Shown one piece after another: positions 21,281-31,012 of a stretch of 64,000 bases of DNA. The DNA comes from Neovahlkampfia damariscottae (taxonomy: Eukaryota; Heterolobosea; Selenaionea; Neovahlkampfiida; Neovahlkampfiidae): positions 1 through 64,000 of the forward strand of contig JABLTG010000065.1 in the NCBI GenBank assembly GCA_016618085.1, read 5' to 3'. The notes under the pieces were generated by a model. That model saw only the letters and a program-made list of their open reading frames with translations. It ran no database searches and had not been told where the DNA came from. Numbering within the stretch: the first letter of the stretch is position 1; the number at the start of each line of letters is the position of its first letter. Made by a program: the position numbers and the translations under genes.

Positions 21281-21894
21281 TTATTTCTTTCCTCCAACAA
21301 TCGCAAGGACAATGAATGGAATAATCAGCACAAGTGCATAAATAACTAGAGTAACTAATGTCAATAAAACAGTGATACACATCATGACACAAAAGAATAC
21401 CAACTCCAAAACAAATATAACAAGCGAAATTATAGCAATCACTTTAGCACCTGCATTCTTTGATTTAAGGAAGAGCACATTAAGAGGTAACGCCAACGGA
21501 AAAACAAACAAACCAACTACCAAACTTTGAAAAAATAATTATCACAAATAAACACTTACATTATAACAGCAAATAAAAGATCATTCATAGCTTCAGGCTC
21601 TTGAACTTGTTGAACTTGCATTTGTTGAACTGGTTGAACATTGCTCATGTTTTGATTGTTTTGATTGTTAGAGTGTGTTGTGGTTGTAGTTGATGCATAC
21701 ATTTGTTGATTTTGATTAAAAACTTGTCCATTTGGTTGTACATATTGTGGATTTTCAACAGGTTTAAAAACTGGTTGATTTCCTACAACTGGTTGAAAAA
21801 CTGGTTCATTCATAGGTTGGAAACTATTTTCTGTTGGATAAAGTGTCTGGTCATTTGTTTGATAATACAAGTCTTGTGAATCACCTCCTTCCAT
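21281..21894 (-). CDS. Q/N-rich small membrane protein, paralogue 2 of 3
   Basis: Exons 21560-21894 and 21281-21524 with a 35-nt intron at the same place as in its neighbour. The start is the ATG at 21894 (M-E-G-G-D-S-Q, matching M-E-G-T-D-S-Q in paralogue 1), not the longer frame upstream. The N-terminal half has repeated Q-P-V and P-V-F-x-P units. The C-terminal half reads L-V-V-G-L-F-V-F-P-L-A-L-P and K-S-K-N-A-G-A-K-V-I-A, followed by a long hydrophobic run ending G-G-K-K. Tandem with paralogue 1, same strand, about 260 bp apart. A TCCAAT motif lies about 30 bp upstream. Confidence 0.75.
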
Positions 21895-21970
21895 GTTTTG
21901 ACCGTTGAATAATTTTGATTGGAGCAAGACAAAAAAAATTTTTCTAATTTTTTTCATATTTTAAAAAAAT

Positions 21971-22002
21971 TTATTTGCAACTTTTCAGGACAACATTTTG
22001 AA
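21971..22002 (+). repeat. Copy 1 of AACTTTTCAGGACAACA repeat
   Basis: Contains AACTTTTCAGGACAACATTT, followed about 50 bp later by TATTAATTTATAAATTTATC and an ATG (22046). Copies 2 and 3 follow at 22341 and 23032. Confidence 0.6.
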
Positions 22003-22340
22003 GATGTGTTTAATTTAAAATATTAATTTATAAATTTATCATATAATGGTAAAACTAGCATATGTATTTTGGTGTTATGATGGTGCTCCAACAAAAAATG
22101 AATTGAAATTATTGAAGGTAAAGATTCTGACGATATAAATTCTATGAATTATTAGATGATACATTCGAGATTGATAATGAACTAAAAGACGAAGAGGTCG
22201 ATTATCGTAAATTTAAAGGGAAAAAGGAATTTACAATTAGATGTCATTTATTATTATTTAATTGATAGTTTTAATGTACCCGTAATTGTGAAATTTTTAT
22301 AAACTTAAATTTCAAAATGTTGTCTTGATATTTGAAATAA

Positions 22341-22372
22341 TTTATTTTTAACTTTTCAGGACAACAATTTAG
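22341..22372 (+). repeat. Copy 2 of the repeat, with a facing inverted copy
   Basis: AACTTTTCAGGACAACAATT, preceded at about 22310-22332 by AAAATGTTGTCTTGA. The two pair as a near-perfect hairpin of about 14 bp with a loop of about 30 nt. It precedes the 150-codon ORF at 22450. Confidence 0.6.
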
Positions 22373-22449
22373 AAATAAATGAGTTAAAGAAATAAATACA
22401 CAATAACATATAATTAATGTTAAATTTACTTGGAGAATATTATTTGTAA

Positions 22450-22902
22450 ATGAATATTGATTATTTGAAGAACATAAGCCATAATGCAAACAAAAATTTA
22501 AGTAAAGCATATTTCACGGAAAAAAGATATTACTTTACTGGAAGGAATTGTGATAATTTTATCGGTAAACCATTGGATTTAAAGATGGTAGATTTGATTG
22601 GTGAGTTTACGAAAAACAAATACAAATCATCAGTAAATATTGATTATATATGTGAAAACAATAAAAACTGGACAATAATTAATAATCAAATATTAAAAAT
22701 AAAACCTACAAAAAAAAATACATCATTAATTTTAATAAGAGGAAGAATAAAACAAATGAACATGAACATGCAAAATCCGTTAAAATTTAATGATGAAATG
22801 ATGAAAACTATTTCAACAATAGCATTAAATAAATATAATGCAATAACAGAAAATCAAGTTAGGCGAATGTATGCAATATTGATATACAAGAATATATGTT
22901 AA
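22450..22902 (+). CDS. Hypothetical protein in the AT-rich island
   Basis: 150 codons, intact, rich in Asn, Lys and Ile. It has no signal peptide or membrane segment and no recognised motif. Codons are AT-poor in choice at no position (AAT, AAA and ATA dominate), unlike neighbouring host genes. The start follows copy 2 of the repeat by about 80 bp. It could be a gene of a foreign element or a host orphan. Confidence 0.4.
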   Translation: MNIDYLKNISHNANKNLSKAYFTEKRYYFTGRNCDNFIGKPLDLKMVDLIGEFTKNKYKSSVNIDYICENNKNWTIINNQILKIKPTKKNTSLILIRGRIKQMNMNMQNPLKFNDEMMKTISTIALNKYNAITENQVRRMYAILIYKNIC

Positions 22903-23031
22903 GCAAAAATTATGACCTAATAATGATCCCTAAGTTAAAATTTCCTTTTATCAATTAATATTTCTAATTTGGTGTCCTGAATTTTCACAAAAACATTTTT
23001 TTAATTTTCAGATATTTTAAATATTTGAAAT

Positions 23032-23064
23032 AATTTATTCACAACTTTTCAGAACAACATTTTA
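23032..23064 (+). repeat. Copy 3 of the repeat
   Basis: ACAACTTTTCAGAACAACAT, followed by TATTAATTTAAAG and a run of short ORFs. A weaker inverted partner (GGTGTCCTGA) lies near 22971. Confidence 0.5.
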
Positions 23065-23650
23065 TGTAAATATTAATTTAAAGAATTTCTTATAATATGA
23101 CATATACAAGCGATGAAGAAATTAAATCTATATGAAAAAGAAAGAAAAGAATACTACAAAAGATATAATGCAGAATATTATCAAAGAAACAAAGACCAAT
23201 GATATTCTTGAAACATTAAAAGATGAAAAAAATTTTATTAAAGCATATACAATGAACAAAGATTTCATCAAAATCATTAATACCCTAATTAAAGATCTAT
23301 CAACTGTGTATAAACAATATTTATTGTAAATTCATTTTATTGATTATCATTTTAATTGAAATGATAATTACAAACTTATCAGATGGAATTGAATCATCAC
23401 TTACGGTTATGAGTCCATCGTCATTCCACTTGACCATGATAAGAAAAATACAATTTGTATCTTTCTTGTATTTAAAATAGAAATTAAAGTCAAGAATGGT
23501 TCACAATGTAACCCTTATTTGGAGTAAGGAAAGTGGAATTCTTTACTGTCATGTTTCCTATATGATTACTAGCAAGTTACTAGTTTCTTTAATTTCTATA
23601 TACTTACTTGAGATAATTATTTTGATTTCTTACCCCATAATCTAATTTGA

Positions 23651-23704
23651 CCTGGTACTTGCAGAGGCCCCGCTAGGGGAAACCGGGAGGAAAATTTAAT
23701 TTCC
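23651..23704 (+). ncRNA. Candidate structured RNA element, GC-rich in AT-rich DNA
   Basis: Three helices can be drawn by eye: CCTGGT (23651-23656) with ACCGGG (23682-23687); inside it CCCC (23668-23671) with GGGG (23676-23679) closing loop GCTA; and GGAAA (23689-23693) with TTTCC (23700-23704). The region has no ORF and is far richer in GC than its flanks. ACTTACTTG occurs on both sides (about 23603 and 23728). Class unknown; strand uncertain. Confidence 0.35.
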
Positions 23705-23989
23705 GAGCATGTTTATCTGCCATGTACTTACTTGCTGCTGTTTATAGGAGAAATAAAAACAAAAAAAGGAAAAGAACGAAATGAATCAGAGACTTCAAAG
23801 GTCACGAAAAAATAAGAGGTTCAAAAGAAAAATCAACACAATCAGAAGATGTGACCATAAATTGGAAGAAGAGAAAGTTTATTTGAAGAAAAATTTCAAA
23901 AATATTATTTTTCCTAATTTCACTAAATTTTTAACTTTTTCATGATTTTCTGTTGTTGTCTTCAAAAAAAAAAAAATTTGAAAAAGAGT

Positions 23990-24455
23990 TTATTTTTCTT
24001 TTTTAAAAGCTGCTATACGAGCAATGAAAAAAAGAACAGCAACACCAACTGTTAATAAAACACTGATAAAAGCAAATAAAATGGAACAAACAACAGTTAA
24101 GAGTTCAATTCCGAAAATAGCGACAGAAATATAAGCAATAATTTTAGCACCTTCATTTTTTGATTTGATAAACATTATATTTCCAATTAAAATAAGTGGA
24201 AAGAAGAATAAACCAACAATTAAACTTTTTAAAAATTAAAAAAAAAAGAAAAAAATACATGATAACTGAAAACATGAGGTCATCTTCACCATTATTATTT
24301 CTTGGTTGTTGAACAGTTTGAACTGGTTGTGGTTGGAATTGTGGTTGAAGTGGTACATTGTTATATTGGTTTGTTTGTTGGTACATTTGTTGTTCATTTT
24401 GTGGGTAGTATTGGTTTTGTACAAGTGGAGCTTTTTCTATTCCGTCTTTCATCAT
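23990..24455 (-). CDS. Q/N-rich small membrane protein, paralogue 3 of 3
   Basis: Exons 24259-24455 and 23990-24224 with a 34-nt intron at the family position (after S-V-I). The N-terminal half is shorter than in the other two (P-L-V-Q-N-Q-Y-Y-P start, Q-P-Q-F-Q-P-Q-P). The second half reads I-V-G-L-F-F-F-P-L-I-L-I-G-N, then K-S-K-N-E-G-A-K-I-I-A, then a hydrophobic segment and a basic tail F-K-K-E-K. Same strand as the other two, but separated from them by the AT-rich island and the structured element. ACCAAT lies about 35 bp upstream. Confidence 0.75.
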
Positions 24456-24698
24456 TCAGTATGTTTTAAATGTTTTGGAGGAAATGAACCAATCATTTCG
24501 TTTCCAAAATTAAAATTAACTTCTCAGTTGGTAGAGTAAATTTTATATTTTTTTTTGGAGTGTAATGTGTTGAATTGGTTGTACAGGTTGTTGAAATCTT
24601 CTTGGTGTTTTTGATTTCTCAAAAAATCTCAACTATTAAAATTAACTATAATTATTGCTAATTCGACATTTTGACCAATCGAAAACAAACGTTAAAAG

Positions 24699-27600
24699 AT
24701 GAATAAGTTCACCATTTTTATGTTGATAATATCAGTTGCTGTATACATTTACAATTACGAAAAAACTTATTCGTATGCTGAAAGAGATGAACTTTTTGGT
24801 TTCAAAATCTTAAAAGTGACTTTAAAAAAAAAAAATATTAACAAGAATTCAGGTGCAAACTGTCACAGAATTATCCATAACAACTTATTTTTTAAAACAT
24901 ATTAAAACAGGAGCCGAATATTTTCATATTAAACATCCAAAAGATACCAACAATTTTTTCAGCATCGGTTTCAGAACTCCACCACGAGATCACACAGGAG
25001 AACCTCATATTTTAGGTAAAATTGAAAATAAAATTAAAAACAAAGAACATTTAATACTTTGTGGTTCAAAAAAGTTTCCTGTTCGAGATCCTTTTTTTAT
25101 GATGCTCAGAAGATCAATGAATACTTACTTGAATGCTTGGACTTGTAAATTGTTGACTTATTTTTATTTTTTTTTAAGATTATGATAAAACACTATACTT
25201 GTTTAGCAGTCAAATACAAAAAGACTATTTCAATTTGTTAGACATTTATACAGATGCTGTTTTGTTTCCTTTATTGACTCCTATTGATTTTCAACAAGAA
25301 GCTCATCGTTTAGAATTTAAAAAGGACAAGAGTTTAACATTTAAAGGAGTTGTTTATAATGAAATGAAAGGATCAATGAGTTCATCCAATGAGTGAATAT
25401 TTTTTTTTCACTGACAATTTTTTAGTTTTATTGAAGTTGCAAAGAATAAGTATTTGTATTCCAAATCAATTTATGAAAATAATTATGGAGGAGATCCTTC
25501 AGTCATACCAAATTTGACGAATGAAAATTTGAGAAATTTTCACTCAAATTATTATCGTCCTTGTAATGCGATGGTGTATTCATATGGTAAAAAAAATTAA
25601 ACAATTAATTTAAAGGTAATTTTGATTTGGCTCTTCAGCTGGAAAAACTCAACGAGAAATTTGAAGCGTTTTTGAAAGCAAAAAATGATTCTTCGAATTC
25701 TTGCAAATCTGTTGTTCCTCCAATTGAAAAATTCAAAAAATCGAAAAGAATCAGTTTTTCAGGACCTCCTGATCCAAGTAATATCTAAATATTTTTTCAC
25801 CAAATAGTTGTTGCCGATGAAAATAAACAAACCAAATTTATCATCGCTTATTTGACGAATCACATTTCAAATCCATTTGAAAGTTTAGTAATGTCAATGC
25901 TGAGTCAATTATTACTTGATAATCCAAGAGGTGCCTTATATAAAAGTCTCATTGCTTCTGGAATTGCTCGTGATTTTTTTGATTTTAATGGATACCAAAC
26001 AGACTATAGTGAAACTCACTTCACCATTGGAGTTTCTGGAATTTCATCAAATGAAACAAAAAATATTGAAAAAATTATCAAGAATACATTGATAGATGTA
26101 TCGAAAAGAGGTTTCCCAAAAAAGGACATTGAAGCTTTACTCAATCAAATTGAATTGAATTTCAAATCTGTAAGAGAATAATTATATTAACCACTCACAA
26201 GTTTTCAGAAAATTTTGGTATGAAATTGATAGACAGGTTCATGCCTGGTTGGAGACATGGTGGAAATCCAGTTGATTTTCTCGACACAAAAGTATTTTTT
26301 TTTTTCATCACTCTTTAACTGAATAGAATTTCAAAAAAATCAGAAAATTGGCTTTTGGGAGCTTATTTCAAGATAAAATCAAAAAGTATTTGTTGAAAAA
26401 TCCACATACAATTTTCCTCACTTTTGAGCCAGATCAACAATTCAACAAAAATCTTGTTGAGAAAGAAGAAGAAAAATTGAAAGAAATTGAAAAGAAATTA
26501 TCAGATTTGGATCGAAGAAACATTCAATACAATGCAGATATGCTCAAAGCACATCAAGAAAAGACCCAAAACTCAGATGTTCTTCCAAAATTACATTTGG
26601 AAGATATTCCAAAACAGTTACAAAATCAAGTGAATTATAAGATTCAAAAGAGCCAAGATATTGATATTTATCAACATTTTTCTGAAACCAATGGGCTGAT
26701 TCATGTGTTACTCTACAAGAAAATTAACATTCCAAAGAAAATGCTTCAATTTCTTCCTTTATTCACATCAGTTCATCTTCAATTATTTTCTGACAATTTT
26801 TAAGGTTTTAACGAAACTAGGAACAAAGGAATATGATCATCTTGAATTTTCTCAAGAAATTGAATTGTACACAAGTGGTATTTCATCAGATTTTCATATT
26901 ATTCCCAACTTGTCCAATTTGGAAATTAAAGAGATTGGATTTTCAATTTCTTCAAGTTGTCTAGATTTCAATCTTGATAAAATGATTCAATTAATGTACA
27001 AAATTATTTCTAGTCCAAGATTGAATGATGTTAAAGTTCTCAAAACTTTATTGGATCAAGAATCGAATTCTCTGGTGAACTCGATTGTTGAATCAGGTAC
27101 ATTTTACTCAATATTGTTTTCATCATCATTTCAAACACCTGTTGGAGTAAGAAAACCATCAAATTCATTTCTCTTTAAAAGGAAATTACTGAAAAATTGA
27201 AAGGATTAACTTATATTAAGTTTTTAAACAAATTATCAAATGGAACTGATATCAATATAATCTCCAAAGAGCTAATGGTAAATTCAATTTTATTCACAAT
27301 TTTTTTTTTGTTAAATAGTCAATGAGTGATTTGATACTCACCAAGAATGATTTTCGAGTTTTAATTACGACAGAAAAATCATTAATGGAAAATGCTACAA
27401 AATCTGTTGTGGAGATTATCAATAAAGTTCCATCAGGAACTCCTGCAAAGTTTGAAACTTTTGAAGAGTTTAAAAAACAAGAAATACAAAATTACATCAA
27501 ATTTGATATTCAAGTAAACTTTTGTAGTCAAACAATGGTTACTGTTCCTTATCTTCATGAAGATTATCCATACATGCTTGTGTTGGCTGCACTTTTTAGA

Positions 27601-28070
27601 TACAAGTATCTACATTCAGAAATCAGAGAAAAAGGTAAAGAACATGATTTTTTAAGATTTCAGGTGGCGCTTATGGTTCAAAATCAATTCAAGGAAAAAT
27701 GGGTATTTTCAGTTTCGGAACTTACAGAGATCCAAACACTATTAGGTCCATTAATGTTTTTAAAGATTCAATTGAAAAAGTTTGTGATGGACAATTTGAT
27801 GAAAATGATATCTATGAAGGAAAATTGCAAGTGTTTCAATCTCTGGATGCACCGAAAGTACCTGAAACCAGAATTTATTCTTTGTTTTTTGAAGGAATTT
27901 CTGATGAACAAAAGTCAAATATTAGAAACAGTATTTTTGATGTGAAAAAGGAGAAACTGATTCATTGTTGTAAAAAACATTTGTTGAACAAAACTACTTC
28001 AAAAACAATTGTTGGTCCAAAAACAAAAATTGATGAAAGAATATTGAAAAATTGGAATCTAATTCAATGA
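24699..28070 (+). CDS. M16C (presequence-protease type) zinc metalloprotease, 13 exons
   Basis: Thirteen exons separated by twelve introns of about 30-45 nt. Splicing restores a continuous protein of roughly 1000 residues. The key junction joins P-H-I-L to E-H-L-I-L-C-G-S, rebuilding the inverted zinc motif HxxEH; the third ligand lies in V-V-Y-N-E-M-K-G. Other M16C landmarks are F-R-T-P-P, N-A-W-T-Y, D-A-V-L-F-P, and near the end E-K-G-G-A-Y-G (substrate-binding G-G-A-Y). M16C peptidases (PreP, Cym1) degrade short peptides such as cleaved targeting presequences inside organelles. Here the N-terminus (M-N-K-F-T-I-F-M-L-I-I-S-V-A-V-Y) is a hydrophobic signal or anchor rather than a basic mitochondrial presequence, so secretion or membrane anchoring is possible. 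First exons: 24699-24815, 24853-25015, 25046-25144, 25179-25392. Confidence 0.88.
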
Positions 28071-28308
28071 TTAAAAATTACATCTTCAAAAATAATTTTG
28101 AATCTTTTGGTAAAACCAAACAAACTGAAAACAAAACCAAACTGAATTGGAAAGTGAACTTTTCGTTTTGGATAGTTAGAATCTCGGAAAGGAATTCTGT
28201 TTTTCCTGATTAATAAAGAGTTGCCTTTTTCGGATATACAGCAACAATTTAATTGGTCAGACAAAAACACTGAATTTGAACAAATTTTTAATAAAGTGCA
28301 AACAAAGC

Positions 28309-28641
28309 ATGAAGACAACAGAACAAAATACATTCAAGGAAATTTCAAAGTACTTTGGTTATCCTCTGTACGAAGCTGCAGCTAGTCTCGGAATGAGTGT
28401 GAATGAAATTAAAAGCATTTGCAGAAACAATGATTTAAAACGCTGGCCTTACCATACATCAAAAAGAGTTGGACAATCACCATTCATTGTAACAAAAAAA
28501 CAGAAGAAAAGTGCAGCAGTACCAAAAGAACAAAGTTGCTTCAAAATTATACAAACACAACCAACATTGCTGCCATCATTTCAAACATTACTTCGCTCAA
28601 TTGAAGAAAGACAGTTGTTAAGTGCTTCAAATAACAATTAA
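28309..28641 (+). CDS. Mini RWP-RK protein, copy 1
   Basis: 110 residues from the ATG at 28309; the frame upstream starts only at a TTG. Residues about 8-55 are an RWP-RK domain: I-S-K-Y-F-G-Y-P-L-Y-E-A-A, L-G-M-S-V-N-E-I-K, C-R-N-N-D-L-K-R-W-P-Y. RWP-RK domains are helix-turn-helix DNA-binding domains, known from plant NIN-like nitrate regulators and also found in amoebae. The usual R-K after R-W-P is replaced by Y-H-T-S-K-R. The C-terminal motif L-L-P-S-F-Q-T-L-L is shared with copy 2, so it is probably functional. Likely a nuclear transcription factor. Confidence 0.85.
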   Translation: MKTTEQNTFKEISKYFGYPLYEAAASLGMSVNEIKSICRNNDLKRWPYHTSKRVGQSPFIVTKKQKKSAAVPKEQSCFKIIQTQPTLLPSFQTLLRSIEERQLLSASNNN

Positions 28642-28855
28642 CGGAACATGAATAAAATTTTGACTTGTGAATAGGATAAATTGTTTTCGGTTCATTCGGA
28701 TCTATTTCATACTGTATATATATTTCAATGTTCAGTTTCATATTTGTTATTATTCATTTTTGTTTTCCTAAATTAAGAAATGAAATGATCCTGTGATTGG
28801 TTACAAATTAACTGCTTTTTATTGGATGTTGGAGGAAACAAATTAAAACTACACT

Positions 28856-29252
28856 ATGCAGGTTAATCAAGTCACATTTCAACAAGTGTCAAGACACTTT
28901 GGTTCTCCAATTTACGAAGCCGCAGCATGCTTGGGCTTGAGTGTCACTGAACTCAAAGCCATTTGCAGACAAAATAACTTAAAAAGATGGCCATATCACC
29001 GGTAAAATCATTTTTGTTATCTAATCATATAGAACGAAGAAAATAACAACTTCTAACTCTCTTTATCACGTAATGACTTTAAAAACTCAACTTGAACCTC
29101 AAGAAAAAACACAAATGTATAATAGTCAAATTTCGATTCAAAATGCTCCTGAAGGTTTGTTGCCTTCATTTCAAACACTTTTGAAGACAGTTCAAACAAA
29201 TGAGGACCAGAAAAATAATGAAAAAATGTCGCTGAATAAATTGCTAAATTAG
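28856..29252 (+). CDS. Mini RWP-RK protein, copy 2
   Basis: Exons 28856-29001 and 29033-29252 with a 31-nt intron, 121 residues. The domain reads V-S-R-H-F-G-S-P-I-Y-E-A-A-A-C-L-G-L-S-V, then C-R-Q-N-N-L-K-R-W-P-Y-H-R. The C-terminal part repeats the paralogue's L-L-P-S-F-Q-T-L-L motif about 70 residues later. Tandem with copy 1, 214 bp apart, same strand, with a GATTGGTT promoter motif about 55 bp upstream. Copy 1 has no intron at this position, so the intron was gained or lost after duplication. Confidence 0.85.
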
Positions 29253-29420
29253 TGTATAGGATTCGCCTATTTTATTTGTCTAAAATTTCTCTTCATTTGG
29301 AAGACCGAAAATGGAGAAATTTCTAAACTTCCATTTCTGCATTTGACCATAATCGTATAAAATTAGAGCAACAATTTTTATTCCATCAAAATAAGCAAAT
29401 ATTATTGAAATTTTGATTTA

Positions 29421-30343
29421 TCATTCAATTACATCCATTTCGGTCTTTTTCTTCATAAAAATGACAAAATCGTCGTACAAAATTGGCCAACCATCAGTCA
29501 AACAATAATTTGAAAAATCTGCTTTGATGTAGTAAGAAAAATTAACAAATAACTTAAATTGATCTAAATTTATCCCATTTCTCTTTTCAGATTTCAAGAA
29601 ATCAATGAAAGAATCTAAATAATAATAATCACCATATTCTTTTATTCCATTCAAGAATTTTATAACTTGAAAAGTTGAAAGATACTTTGATTTTTCAGAT
29701 CCTTTTATGAAATAAAAAATAAAAGAAAATAAATTTTGTTCTTCTCCGATGGTCCAATCATCAATAATGCTCTGAATGTTGTTCAATTTAAAACAAAGTT
29801 CATCAATAGAATCAGCATTAAAATGAAGCATTCCATTTGTGAATTCGGTTTTTGATAGAACCATTTTCTTTTTACATTTACAAAAATACATGAAAATCAA
29901 ATAACGAAACTTTGTGAAAAATAAATTCAAAAAATGTTAAAGTTACATCAAAAAGAATGTCTTTTTTGAAATTCAAATCTGATTGAAACTTCAGTAAAGA
30001 AGCTTCTTCTAGGACCTCTGAGTCTCTTGAATAAAGTGAAAATAACGAATTTAGTTTTGTAAAATTGAATTTTTCATAGTGGTCAAAATTGTTGGAATTT
30101 CTGTTTTCTTCAGTTTTTTTTTTTTTTTTACTGTGTGATGGTAGGTGATTGCTCATCCATTTTTATGTATTTGGAAGATTTTTCTTCTGTGAAATTTACA
30201 AATTCATTTGTTTCTTGTTCATCTTCTCGTTTTCTTTTTTTTGAAGGTCGTGGTAAGTTCATGAAGAATGTGGAAAAGTTCAGTTTAGAGTTTCTTCTTC
30301 TGGAGTTGAAGTCAAACAGTTCGGTTTCTTCATCCATCAACAT
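29421..30343 (-). CDS. DCN1-like protein (cullin neddylation, PONY domain)
   Basis: The C-terminal segment C-L-T-D-G-W-P-I-L-Y-D-D-F-V-x-F matches the DCN1 signature (Y-D-x-D-G-A-W-P-V-L-I-D-E-F-V), and T-E-F-T-N-G-M matches the preceding E-F-x-x-G-M helix. Upstream, K-L-N-S-L-F-S-L-Y and L-K-F-Q-S-D-L fit the start of the PONY domain. A 24-nt intron (30108-30131) joins an N-terminal exon with a basic stretch P-S-K-K-R-K-R (nuclear signal). A second intron of about 43 nt near 29880-29925 is needed, but its edges are less sure. DCN1 proteins help load NEDD8 on cullins. The start is the first ATG of the frame (30343); the longer frame begins with GTG. Confidence 0.65.
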
Positions 30344-30418
30344 TTGTATTTGATTGGTTGGTAAATTCCAAAGTTTATCGGATAAAGGTTCAACCACAAA
30401 AGAAGTTTAAAAATTCCA

Positions 30419-30771
30419 TTATGAGTTATCAAAACTGAATATTTGAACTTGGTTTTTGGCGCCTAAACCTAAATCATCAACATTTTGTTCGTTCATCTGA
30501 AGAATCGATTTTCCCGATTGAAATAATGGGATTCTATTTGTGATTATCTTCCAATTCGAATTTTCTTTTTTTATGGTCAATTCTTGAATGAACAGAAAAA
30601 AAAAAGGTGAAACAAAAGTGCAATCAGGTTCTTGTTGAACCAGAAATTTATTGACGATGGAAAACTCACAAAGGCTGAAAAACAATGTAATGAGGCCCTT
30701 TGAAAGTTAAACAAACAAATTTCTCTTTTTGTTTCATTGAAAAAAAAAAATTTGGAAGCACTGCCAATCAT
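30419..30771 (-). CDS. Hypothetical small protein
   Basis: The last 60 residues (E-L-T-I-K-K-E-N-S-N-W-K-I-I to D-D-L-G-L-G-A-K-N-Q-V-Q-I-F-S-F) are compact and end like a ubiquitin-fold strand (L-G-L-x-x-x-x-Q-V-Q-I-F). An upstream exon starting M-I-G-S-A-S-K can be joined over a 38-nt intron. No family is certain. The gene ends 76 bp upstream of the DCN1-like start, on the same strand. Confidence 0.4.
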
Positions 30772-31012
30772 TTTTATCCAAGTTTTAAAAAATGAACAAA
30801 CACACAATCACATTGTTTGACAAAAATTTTCTAAAAAAAAAATATAATAACTCAAAAAGAATTCTTAACACAAGCAAATTATCATTATGAAAGAATTGCT
30901 CAAAAAAACCAACACAACACATTCATCAAATATATTTACTAAAAAATAAAAGATCAAACTGATCTGAAGTGATTTATTTCTATCCAAAGAAGTTTCAACA
31001 CATAATATTTTA

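Larger units (their letters stand above)
21960..23340 (+). other. Very AT-rich island with short ORFs and hairpin repeats, possibly a foreign (large-DNA-virus-like) fragment
   Basis: This 1.4-kb stretch is poorer in GC than its surroundings. It separates paralogues 2 and 3 of the Q/N-rich family. It holds one 150-codon ORF (22450-22902), several short plus-strand ORFs in shifting frames, and three copies of a 30-bp motif between them. One short stretch (about 23114-23205) encodes Y/K/E/R-rich sequence of a type common in giant-virus proteins. Palindromes between AT-rich genes are also a known mimivirus trait. Viral origin is only a suggestion; the island looks broken. Confidence 0.35.

Noticed and set aside
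22271-22510. Minus ORF in the AT-rich island
   Set aside because: Antisense of the plus-strand ORF and of a repeat copy.
23781-23945. 55-codon basic ORF (M-N-Q-R-L-Q-R-S-R)
   Set aside because: Too short and compositionally biased; no promoter motif or homology seen.
28064-28333. Minus ORF opposite the protease end and RWP-RK promoter
   Set aside because: Antisense, no ATG-supported motif.
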